From Actinomycetota bacterium (GTDB taxonomy: Bacteria; Actinomycetota; CADDZG01; WHSQ01), in NCBI GenBank assembly GCA_013695465.1, contig JACDAL010000127.1, forward strand, positions 1 through 37,521: 37,521 nucleotides of DNA. The letters are read 5' to 3'. The stretch's first letter is position 1. The number at the start of each line of letters is the position of its first letter. Below the pieces are notes generated by a model. The model was given only the letters and a program-made list of their open reading frames with translations. It did not search any database and was not told the origin of the DNA. Made by a program: the position numbers and the translations under genes. Shown here piece after piece: positions 15,240-23,958 of the stretch.

Positions 15240-15443
15240 ATGGCTAGGCAGGACGCAATACACGGCACCAGACCACAGCCGTTGCCACGCGCATCACGCA
15301 AGTACCCCACAGGACGAGTCTGCGCCCAGGATGGGTGTAAGACTCGGTTGTCCACGTACAACAAGCGGGAGAAATGCTGGGCGCACGCCGAGATGAAGGT
15401 GCCCCGCTTGAGAGGCCGCAAGCCGGCTGCGGGCTCCGCTTAA
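15240..15443 (+). CDS. Zinc-ribbon microprotein (67 aa)
   Basis: A 67-residue basic protein. Residues 28-50 hold a C-x4-C-x13-C-x2-H pattern (CAQDGCKTRLSTYN then KCWAH), consistent with one zinc site. Short actinobacterial proteins with a GCxTxLSxYN segment next to such a pattern exist, but their role is unknown to me. The N-terminus and the C-terminus (VPRLRGRKP) are basic, so nucleic-acid binding is possible (inference). The ATG at 15240 follows AGGAGAGGAG at an ideal distance, one of the strongest SD sites in the window. The 240-bp space before it holds three hairpins and the divergent transporter's leader. Confidence 0.75.
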   Translation: MARQDAIHGTRPQPLPRASRKYPTGRVCAQDGCKTRLSTYNKREKCWAHAEMKVPRLRGRKPAAGSA

Positions 15444-15539
15444 TCGAGCACAGCGCATCTGGGCATCGGACCGGTACCCGGGCGCGCTTCACTTCCAGAA
15501 TCGAGCCTCGAAGCGGCGCCGATATATCCTGAGTCCGCC

Positions 15540-15794
15540 ATGTCGCTCGCCACACGGATCTATCTCGCCCGTTTCTACCAAGTGCTGGCCTTTGCCGCGG
15601 TCTTCGTTCTGAACCCCCTGAACCCACTGGTGGCACTGGCGCAGGAGGACTCCGAGGGGGGAGTCGTGGAGACCGGCCCGCCCTGGACCTACCAGATGGC
15701 GAAGATCACCCTCGCGATGCTCTTATTGCTCGGCCTCGCCATCGGGGCCATTTACTACCGTCTGATAGTTCGCCGCCGCCGAGGCGACGCCTGA
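15540..15794 (+). CDS. Small membrane protein with signal-like N-terminus (84 aa)
   Basis: An N-terminal hydrophobic segment (about 12-34) ends in VALAQ, which resembles a signal peptidase I site. An acidic, Gly-rich stretch (35-48) and a second hydrophobic helix (about 54-74) follow, with a cytoplasmic RRRRG tail. It is therefore either a type I membrane protein or a two-helix protein with an external loop. The start has no SD. Its end lies 20 bp before the metalloprotease gene, and it is probably the first gene of that operon. No family is recognised. Confidence 0.7.
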   Translation: MSLATRIYLARFYQVLAFAAVFVLNPLNPLVALAQEDSEGGVVETGPPWTYQMAKITLAMLLLLGLAIGAIYYRLIVRRRRGDA

Positions 15795-15814
15795 GCCGGC
15801 TCATCGAACCAGCG

Positions 15815-16852
15815 GTGGCTCGCGCCGTCGCTCGCCGACTTGCCGGTGATCACGCCTTCAGGGACTCCTATCTGATTGCGAGCCTGGAGCGGGACCTGTC
15901 CGTTGCCGTCCCTCGTGCCGAGGAGTTGGTCGCAGAGGTGTCCGGCATTCCGGCCCCCCCTCCGGTGGAGTGGGGGCTGGTGGACCGGGGCGCGTGGGCC
16001 GACGCCAACATCGACGGCCTGGTTTCCCTGCTCGCACCCCTCGCCGAGCGTATCGGGGATCGTCTCGACCAGGCCCCCGTGGGCGTGCGTCTGGCGCAGC
16101 GAGGCGTCGTTTCGGTCGAGGTCGGCGCACTGCTCGGCTACGTTTCGCGTCGCGTCCTCGGCCAGTACGACGTGCTCGCCCCGGAGGTGGCCGGCGAGCG
16201 CCCCGCTCGCAGCGCCCCACTCATGTTCGTGGGCCCGAATCTGGTCGAGACCGAGCGCCGCTTCTCGTTCGTGCCGCAGGACTTCTCCCTTTGGATCGCG
16301 GTCCACGAAGTCACCCACAGATTCCAATTCTCGGGAGTGCCGTGGCTGAAGGACCGCTTCATGTCGCTGGTGTCCTCCTACCTCGACGGCGTCGAGCTCG
16401 ATGCCCGCCACTTCGCCGCGCGCGTGCGGCGTGCGGCGCTGCGGCTTCGAAGTGGAGCACTGCCCACCGAGGAACGCAATCCCGTGTACCTGCTCGCCTC
16501 CGATGCGGAACGCGCTCGGCTCGACGAGCTGCAGGCGCTCATGGCGGTCGTGGAGGGTCACGGTAACTACGTCATGGACGCGGTCGGGGCCGGCGCCATC
16601 CCGACCTTTGCCCGGATGCGGCGCACATTCGAGCACCGGCGGCGGCACCAGACCAGTCTGCAGCGGGCGATCCACCACGTGATCGGCCTCGAGATGAAAC
16701 TGAGGCAGTACGAGATGGGGCAGGGCTTCTGCGACGGCGTGGTGGCTCTTGAGGGCCCCGAAGCCCTCCACGCGCTGTGGGCGCGTCCTGAGAACCTTCC
16801 CTCGTTGAGCGAGCTCAAGGAACCGACGCACTGGTTGCGGCGAGTGGCGTGA
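15815..16852 (+). CDS. Zinc-dependent metalloprotease-like protein (DUF2342)
   Basis: A 345-residue protein of the DUF2342/zincin_2 family, once annotated as associated with coenzyme F420 biosynthesis because of its genome distribution. HEVTH (164-168) is the zinc-binding HExxH helix. Downstream EGHGNYVMD supplies the expected further acidic and His residues. The family is mostly actinobacterial, and a location directly before tilS and hpt is typical of it. Proteolytic activity has not been shown as far as I know. The GTG start is chosen as the first in-frame start after the upstream gene. The stop overlaps tilS by 4 bp (GTGA). Confidence 0.88.
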   Translation: MARAVARRLAGDHAFRDSYLIASLERDLSVAVPRAEELVAEVSGIPAPPPVEWGLVDRGAWADANIDGLVSLLAPLAERIGDRLDQAPVGVRLAQRGVVSVEVGALLGYVSRRVLGQYDVLAPEVAGERPARSAPLMFVGPNLVETERRFSFVPQDFSLWIAVHEVTHRFQFSGVPWLKDRFMSLVSSYLDGVELDARHFAARVRRAALRLRSGALPTEERNPVYLLASDAERARLDELQALMAVVEGHGNYVMDAVGAGAIPTFARMRRTFEHRRRHQTSLQRAIHHVIGLEMKLRQYEMGQGFCDGVVALEGPEALHALWARPENLPSLSELKEPTHWLRRVA

Positions 16853-17856
16853 GCTCTACGGGCCTTTCCGGACCGGGCTACGAGCTGGTGGTCAGGGTCC
16901 GCTCCGCGCTCGAGCGTTGGAGAATGCTCGGGGGGGGCGAGACCGTGATCGTGGCCGTTTCGGGGGGGCCCGACTCGACCTGTCTGTTGGATGTCCTGAT
17001 GCGCCAGTCCGAGGCGCTGAGCCTCAGGCTCGAGGTCGCACACGTCGACCACGGTCTGCAGCAGCAGTCTGCCGACATCGCTGCTCAGGTGAGTGCTCGA
17101 GTGGCCGAGGCGGGCCTCGACGCCCATGTCATCCGTCTCTCGGGTCTCGAGGGGCCGAACCTCCAGGCCCGGGCGCGCACGCTCCGCTACGGATTCTTCG
17201 AGACGCTTGCGCAAAAGCTCGCCGCCCACCGCATCGCCACCGGGCACACGCTCGACGACCGGGTCGAGACCACGCTGGGCCGGCTCATCCATGGGGCACC
17301 CCCAGAGGTCCTCGCCGGAATTCCTCCCGTGGACGGGCTCCGGATTCGCCCTCTGATCGGGATTCGCCGCGGCGAGGCCCGGGCCTACTGCGAGGAGCGC
17401 GGCCTGAGCTTTTTCGACGACCCCGCCAACGACGACGATCGCTTCGAACGGGTAGCGGTGCGCAACGAGGTAGTGACGGTAATCGAGCGCCGCTGGGGGC
17501 CGGGGGCTGTGAGAGCGATGGGTGCTTCCAGTGAGCGTTTGTGGGAGGACGCCCGCGCCCTCGAGAACCTGGCCGGGCGCATCTACGCCGGAATTGCGGA
17601 GTCCTCAGAAAACCGGGTGACCTTCGAGCGCAGCGCCCTCGGCCCTCTCGATCGGGCGCTGCGCAGGCGTTTGCTGCAGCTCGCGGTGGGCCGTCTCAGG
17701 GATCGGTCGGGAGGAATCGAGGCGGCACTCGATGCGCTCGACGAACAGGAGGGAGAAAGTTCGGGCCGGGCCCTCGATTTCTCGTTGGCGGGGGAGGGCG
17801 TCATCACGGTCTCTGCCGCTGAGGTGAGAGTCGCTCGCGGGCATGCGGAGAGCTGA
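16849..17856 (+). CDS. tilS: tRNA(Ile)-lysidine synthase
   Basis: The 335-residue enzyme adenylates C34 of the CAU-anticodon tRNA-Ile and replaces it with lysidine, so that the tRNA reads AUA and is charged with isoleucine. The PP-loop ATP-binding motif SGGPDS is at 38-43. The conserved HVDHGL follows at about 65. The GHTLDDRVETTLGRLIHG segment is the family's second motif (usually HHxDDQxET), here with Thr-Leu and Arg substitutions. The length is the short actinobacterial type, with a reduced C-terminal domain. The GTG start overlaps the metalloprotease stop. hpt follows after 17 bp. Confidence 0.93.
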   Translation: MSSTGLSGPGYELVVRVRSALERWRMLGGGETVIVAVSGGPDSTCLLDVLMRQSEALSLRLEVAHVDHGLQQQSADIAAQVSARVAEAGLDAHVIRLSGLEGPNLQARARTLRYGFFETLAQKLAAHRIATGHTLDDRVETTLGRLIHGAPPEVLAGIPPVDGLRIRPLIGIRRGEARAYCEERGLSFFDDPANDDDRFERVAVRNEVVTVIERRWGPGAVRAMGASSERLWEDARALENLAGRIYAGIAESSENRVTFERSALGPLDRALRRRLLQLAVGRLRDRSGGIEAALDALDEQEGESSGRALDFSLAGEGVITVSAAEVRVARGHAES

Positions 17857-17873
17857 GGCGGAGCACCTAGACT

Positions 17874-18440
17874 GTGGATCACATGAACGAGGTTCATCCC
17901 GACATCGCCGAGATCCTGATCTCAGCCGAAGAGATCGAGGACAAGGTCGCGGAGCTGGCCAAGACGCTCACCGAGGCGTACCGGGGCCGTGATCTGTTGC
18001 TGGTTGGTGTCCTAAAGGGGGCCTTCATGTTCATGGCCGATCTCGCCCGCAGCATCCAGCTGCCCACCGAATTCGACTTTATGGCGGTGTCGTCGTACGG
18101 GTCCTCGACCAAGTCCTCGGGAGTGGTGAGGATTCTCAAGGACCTCGACTACGAGATCACCGGCAAGCACGTTCTGCTGGTCGAGGACATCATCGATTCC
18201 GGGCTGACCATCTCCTATCTGCTGCGCTATCTCGAGGCACGCGAGCCCGCCTCGTTGGAGATCTGCTCGCTGTTCTGGAAAAAGGGACAACAGGCGGTCC
18301 CGCTGAATGTTCGCTATCCGGGTTTCGAGATACCTCCGGTGTTCGTGGTCGGCTACGGGCTCGACTATGCCGAGCGTTACCGCAACCTCCCCTACATCGG
18401 CGTGCTCAAGCCTGCGGCCTACACCGCCGATCCTTCCTGA
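17874..18440 (+). CDS. hpt: Hypoxanthine phosphoribosyltransferase
   Basis: The enzyme converts hypoxanthine or guanine plus PRPP to IMP or GMP in purine salvage. The PRPP-binding signature is VLLVEDIIDSGLT, with Ser where Thr is common. The N-terminal VGVLKGAFMFMADLAR and the C-terminal VVGYGLDYAERYRNLPYIG are typical family segments. The length of about 188 residues is normal. Two starts compete: GTG 17874 has GGAG ten bases upstream, whereas ATG 17883 lies nine bases after TAGACT, a good actinobacterial -10, and would suit a leaderless transcript. It stands between tilS and ftsH, as in many actinobacteria. Confidence 0.93.
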   Translation: MDHMNEVHPDIAEILISAEEIEDKVAELAKTLTEAYRGRDLLLVGVLKGAFMFMADLARSIQLPTEFDFMAVSSYGSSTKSSGVVRILKDLDYEITGKHVLLVEDIIDSGLTISYLLRYLEAREPASLEICSLFWKKGQQAVPLNVRYPGFEIPPVFVVGYGLDYAERYRNLPYIGVLKPAAYTADPS

Positions 18441-18516
18441 GGATGGCTTCAGCGGCCGCCGGAGGTTGGGACTAGGCAGCAGCAGGCAAGAACCACCGCT
18501 TCCGGTGGCGTAAGTG

Positions 18517-18549
18517 GGCAGGTCGCAAGCCGCACCGTGCCTGTTTTTT
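18517..18549 (+). terminator. Probable intrinsic terminator after hpt
   Basis: GGCAGGT (18517-18523) pairs with ACC-G-TGCC (18534-18541) with one bulged G, followed by a run of six T (18544-18549). A separate perfect small hairpin, CCACCG with CGGTGG around CTTC (18493-18508), precedes it. Together they would separate hpt from ftsH transcription. Confidence 0.55.
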
Positions 18550-18591
18550 GGAGGTCATATTGTTCCAGCACACTGCTACCCTTGGATCTCG

Positions 18592-20538
<1,947 letters not shown>

Positions 20539-20640
20539 CCTCGTTTCTAGCGGTAAACCTCTGCAAATTGGGCCATCCGTTACCCTCTGGAGAGCCGAAT
20601 TGGGGCCGACAGGGTCCAAAGTCGATCGGAAGGATTGCTG

Positions 20641-21102
20641 ATGCGTAGAGGTCTTGTTTCACTGCTTGCGACCGTGTTGGTCGCAGGCTTGTTCGTGTCG
20701 ATGGTGCTGGTCGGATCCGCAGGTGCGTATACGCCTCGCAATGCGAGCTTGAGTGGGGACGTCGAGGTGCCGGGTCCGGGCGACCCCAACGGCTCCGGCC
20801 GCGCCCGGGTGAAGCTCTACCCGGCCAAGGGCAAGATCTGCTACCGAGTCGCCTGGAACAACATCCAGAACCCGGCCGCAGGCCATATCCACAAGGGCCC
20901 CGCGGGAGTGGCGGGCCCGGTGAAGGTGACGCTGTTCGATGGGGTCGTTAAGAACAACGACTACTACTCGGCGTGCGCCAAGGGCCTCGCCAAGAGGCTC
21001 GTGCGAGCCATCAAGGAGCGCCCCAAGCAGTGGTACGTCAACATCCACAACGCGAGCTACCCGGACGGTGCCATCCGCGGGCAGCTTCACCGCCCGTCGT
21101 AA
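20641..21102 (+). CDS. Secreted CHRD-domain protein
   Basis: A 153-residue exported protein. Residues 1-31 form a signal peptide ending SAGAYT. The rest is one CHRD domain, recognisable by RARVKLYPAKGKICYRV, the AGHIHKGPAGVAGPV block, and the end VNIHNASYPDGAIRGQL. CHRD domains are extracellular beta folds of unknown bacterial role, named after animal chordin. The ATG at 20641 follows GGAAGGA. It sits alone between ftsH and folE, where most actinobacteria have no such gene, and is closed by a strong terminator, so it is probably its own transcription unit. Confidence 0.88.
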   Translation: MRRGLVSLLATVLVAGLFVSMVLVGSAGAYTPRNASLSGDVEVPGPGDPNGSGRARVKLYPAKGKICYRVAWNNIQNPAAGHIHKGPAGVAGPVKVTLFDGVVKNNDYYSACAKGLAKRLVRAIKERPKQWYVNIHNASYPDGAIRGQLHRPS

Positions 21103-21129
21103 CCACCACCGGATGATGCAGTGAGTAGA

Positions 21130-21167
21130 GGGCCCGGCCCCGGTTGTTTGGGAGCCGGGCCCTTTTT
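21130..21167 (+). terminator. Strong intrinsic terminator after the CHRD gene
   Basis: GGGCCCGGC (21130-21138) and GCCGGGCCC (21154-21162) form a perfect 9-bp stem followed by TTTTT (21163-21167). Confidence 0.9.
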
Positions 21168-21290
21168 CGGATCTTCCGCTAGAACCCGCGCCGATCAACT
21201 GCCTGATGAGCCCGGGCCCCGGCGCCGAGGGTCCGGTTGGGGCTTCAATGACGCAACCTTGGTACACAAGCGGCCTCTAGGGACGGTTTA

Positions 21291-21370
21291 GTACCGAGGT
21301 ACCCACAGCCCCAGCGGGAGGAGCGATCGCTCCTCCTGATGACCTGGTTCTTCTGAGGCCGGGTTACCGT
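21291..21370 (+). promoter_or_regulatory. folE upstream region with two palindromes and a -10 candidate
   Basis: GTACCGAGGTAC (21291-21302) and the perfect 20-bp palindrome GGAGGAGCGATCGCTCCTCC (21317-21336) lie between the CHRD terminator and folE. TACCGT (21365-21370) ends seven bases before the GTG start of folE and could be the -10 of a leaderless transcript. The palindromes are candidate operator sites; no known regulator motif is recognised. Confidence 0.5.
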
Positions 21371-21377
21371 AAAAGTC

Positions 21378-22001
21378 GTGAGTTCGGAGATGGACGACAG
21401 TATCGAGTTGCTGGGGGCTCGCCGAGAGAGGCGCGGCTTCGACCACGCCCGTATCGCCGAGTGCATTCGCGCCTTGCTCGAGGCAATCGGCGAGGACCCG
21501 GATCGCCAAGGGCTTGCCCGCACACCGGAGCGAGTCGCAGACATGTACGCCGAGATCTTCGAGGGACTGGGCGCCGACCCCAAGGCCGAGCTCGATGTCC
21601 TCTTCGACGCCGGTCACGACGAGATGATCATGGTGCGCGACATTGCTTTTTCGTCCATGTGCGAGCACCACCTGGTTCCGTTCCTCGGCCGGGCACACAT
21701 CGCCTACATCCCGAACAAGGCGGGGCAGATCACCGGGCTGTCCAAGCTCGCCCGGCTGGTAGACCTCCTGGCAAAGAGGCCGCAGGTGCAGGAGCGCCTG
21801 ACCACCGAGATTGCGGATGCGCTCGAGGGCGCCCTGACCCCTCGCGGCGTGCTGGTCGTCCTGGAGGCAGAGCACCTGTGCATGAGCATGCGCGGGGTGA
21901 AGAAACCCGGCGCCCAGACCGTGACTTCCGCCGTGCGCGGCATCTTTCGCTCCAACAGCGCGACCCGGGCCGAGGCCATGGGCCTCATCTCCCGCCACTG
22001 A
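21378..22001 (+). CDS. folE: GTP cyclohydrolase I
   Basis: This enzyme opens the folate pathway by converting GTP to 7,8-dihydroneopterin triphosphate. Zinc ligands are visible in [11 protein letters not shown] and HLCMSMRGV. The segments [20 protein letters not shown] and [14 protein letters not shown] are typical of FolE type I. The length of 207 residues is normal. GTG 21378 is taken as the start, but ATG 21390 is possible; no SD is seen for either. It heads the run folE-folP-folB-folK: folP begins 5 bp after its stop. Confidence 0.96.
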   Translation: MSSEMDDSIELLGARRERRGFDHARIAECIRALLEAIGEDPDRQGLARTPERVADMYAEIFEGLGADPKAELDVLFDAGHDEMIMVRDIAFSSMCEHHLVPFLGRAHIAYIPNKAGQITGLSKLARLVDLLAKRPQVQERLTTEIADALEGALTPRGVLVVLEAEHLCMSMRGVKKPGAQTVTSAVRGIFRSNSATRAEAMGLISRH

Positions 22002-22006
22002 CGGGC

Positions 22007-22840
22007 GTGAAGTTTCGCTGCCGGGGGCGCGTGCTCGATCTCGAGCGCGCGGCGGTCATGGGGGTGCTCAACGTGACGCCAGACTCCTTTTCAGACGGAG
22101 GCCGCTTCACCGACTCGGCGGGAGCAGTAGCCCACGGGCTCGGCATGGTTGCCGCAGGCGCGGCCATTGTGGATGTCGGCGGTGAGTCGAGCAGGCCGGG
22201 GGCCGAGCCCGTCTCGGTGGAGGAGGAGCTGGCCCGAGTTCTGGGCGTGATAGCGGCGCTGAGCGAGCGGAGCGATGTCCTCATCTCCGTCGACACGCGC
22301 AAACCGGAGGTCGCACGCTTGGCCGTGCAGGCGGGGGCCGTAATCGTGAACGACACCGCCGGTGAGGCGTCGCACCCGGCCATGGACCAGATCGTTGCGG
22401 AAACCGGTGCCGGGATCGTTGCCATGCACTCGCGCGGCACGCCCGAGACGATGACGTCTCTGACGCACTACGGCGATGTGGTCGAAGAGGTGGGCTCATA
22501 CCTCCAAGCCCGCGCCGAGAGGCTCGAACGCTTGGGGCTGGAGCGTGACTCGATCCTTTTCGACCCCGGATTCGGCTTCGCCAAGGACGGCGGCCAAAGC
22601 CTTACGCTTCTTCGCCGTCTGTCCGAGATCGCGGCACTCGGATATCCCCTGCTGGTGGGAACCTCGCGCAAGTCGTTTATCGGCAGCGCGCTCCACGTTG
22701 GCCTCGAGGAGCGTCTCGAAGGCACGCTGGCGACCTTCGCCTGGGCGGTGGCCGAGGGAGCTCGCGTCGTCCGGGGGCACGACGTCGCCCCCATCCTGAG
22801 GACGGTTCGGATGACCGAAGCGATCATGCACAGCCGATGA
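22007..22840 (+). CDS. folP: Dihydropteroate synthase
   Basis: The enzyme condenses hydroxymethyl-dihydropterin diphosphate with p-aminobenzoate to give dihydropteroate. Motifs in order are GVLNVTPDSFSDGG, VDVGGESSRPGAEPVS, SVDTRKPEVA, ILFDPGFGFAKD and LLVGTSRKSFIG; all the substrate-binding residues of the family appear to be kept. The GTG at 22007 gives 277 residues, which fits the family; the open frame extends much further upstream but only inside folE. The end overlaps folB by 4 bp (ATGA). Confidence 0.96.
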   Translation: MKFRCRGRVLDLERAAVMGVLNVTPDSFSDGGRFTDSAGAVAHGLGMVAAGAAIVDVGGESSRPGAEPVSVEEELARVLGVIAALSERSDVLISVDTRKPEVARLAVQAGAVIVNDTAGEASHPAMDQIVAETGAGIVAMHSRGTPETMTSLTHYGDVVEEVGSYLQARAERLERLGLERDSILFDPGFGFAKDGGQSLTLLRRLSEIAALGYPLLVGTSRKSFIGSALHVGLEERLEGTLATFAWAVAEGARVVRGHDVAPILRTVRMTEAIMHSR

Positions 22841-23193
22841 GCGACCGGATCATCGTCCGGGGATTGCGGGTCTGGGCGCACGTAGGAGTAAGCGATGAAG
22901 AGCGCAGCCGACCCCAGGTTCTGCTGGTCGGTGTCGAGGCTTGGCTGAGCCTCAGCCGTGCCGCGCAGAACGACGAGATAACGGACACCATCGACTACGG
23001 TGTCTTGGTGCGGGAACTCACTGGGCTAATCGGGGGCGCCGAGGCCAGACTCCTGGAACGCGTTGCGGGGCTTGTCTCCGATTACGTCCTGAGCCTCCCC
23101 GAGGTCTCCAGGGTTGTGGTGGAGATCGCCAAGGAATCGCCCCCGGTGGACGAGAAGCTCGAGTCCGTGGCCGTCCGGATCGAAAGGCCCTAG
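22837..23193 (+). CDS. folB: Dihydroneopterin aldolase
   Basis: A 118-residue enzyme that cleaves 7,8-dihydroneopterin to hydroxymethyl-dihydropterin and glycolaldehyde. The conserved GVSDEER at the N-terminus holds the catalytic-site Glu. NDEITDTIDYGVL is the family's central motif. The C-terminal lysine is in EIAKESPPV. ATGA overlap with folP indicates coupled translation. Its TAG stop at 23191-23193 coincides with the edge of the dispersed repeat copy B, which separates it from folK. Confidence 0.94.
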   Translation: MSDRIIVRGLRVWAHVGVSDEERSRPQVLLVGVEAWLSLSRAAQNDEITDTIDYGVLVRELTGLIGGAEARLLERVAGLVSDYVLSLPEVSRVVVEIAKESPPVDEKLESVAVRIERP

Positions 23194-23393
23194 GTGCACC
23201 TCCCCGAAATTCCGGTCGCATTCGAACGTCCCTGCATCCCCGCTCGCGTCGTTGCACGGCGCTCACGTACCTTCCAGGTACGCAGCGCTCCTCGCGGCTT
23301 GCGAACGGCTCTGCCGAGGTCGGAATTGGGATTCAATCCGAGGCGCAGTGATGCTCTCGGTGCGGACCGTCCTTCCGGTGCGGAGCACTAGGT
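23190..23393 (+). repeat. Dispersed repeat with CTAG flanks, copy B
   Basis: About 190 bp is flanked by CTAGGTGC on both sides (23190-23197 and 23388-23395). It matches copy A at 12306-12457 in opposite orientation. It begins at the TAG stop of folB and ends at the GTG start of folK, the only long gap in the folate operon. Relative to copy A it has an extra segment that holds a strong hairpin (23259-23288; CGTACCT with AGGTACG, extended by GCGCT with AGCGC). The same strand ends in the partly conserved CCGGTGCGGAGC stem region. Confidence 0.82.
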
Positions 23394-23877
23394 GCCCGTC
23401 TGTTATGTGGGAGTGGGATCGAACGTGGGCGACCGGAAGGACTTCTGCCGGCGTGCGGTGGGGTTGCTGGCGGAGACCCCGGAGGTGAGGCTGCTCCGAG
23501 CCTCATCTCTCTACGAGACCTCACCGGTGGGAGGGCCGCCGCAGCGTTCGTTCGTGAACCTGGTGGCGGAGATCGAGACCACACTGGGTGCCCGCCCATT
23601 GCTCGAGGTGTGCAAGGGCATCGAGCGGCGGCTGGGGCGGGAGCCGGGAGACCTCAGATGGGGGCCGCGAGTTGCGGACCTCGATGTCTTGCTGTACGGG
23701 GACGAAAAGATCTCCGAGGACGAGCTCGAGATCCCCCATCCGCGCATGACGCAGCGGGCCTTCGTGCTGGTTCCACTGCTCGAGCTGGAACCCGCCATCA
23801 CCGACCCTTGGGGCGACCGCCTAAACGGCTGGCTCGATGAAGCCGAGGGCTCGGTAGGGCTGATGGAACCCTTCTGA
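23392..23877 (+). CDS. folK: 2-amino-4-hydroxy-6-hydroxymethyldihydropteridine diphosphokinase
   Basis: The enzyme transfers diphosphate from ATP to hydroxymethyl-dihydropterin, giving the FolP substrate. Motifs are YVGVGSNVGDR at the N-terminus, SSLYETSPVGG, the WGPRVADLDVLLYG catalytic segment with two metal-binding Asp, and LEIPHPRMTQRAFVLVPL. The length is 161 residues. The GTG start at 23392 lies within the CTAGGTGC flank of the repeat and has no SD. The start may therefore have been redefined by the repeat. It follows folB by 198 bp. Confidence 0.94.
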   Translation: MPVCYVGVGSNVGDRKDFCRRAVGLLAETPEVRLLRASSLYETSPVGGPPQRSFVNLVAEIETTLGARPLLEVCKGIERRLGREPGDLRWGPRVADLDVLLYGDEKISEDELEIPHPRMTQRAFVLVPLLELEPAITDPWGDRLNGWLDEAEGSVGLMEPF

Positions 23878-23958
23878 GGACGCTCCGAAGCCTCCCTTTC
23901 CTTGGCTAGGATGCCGCACTCTGAACGAATGCCCATCTAGATCCACGGGAGGCCTCTC

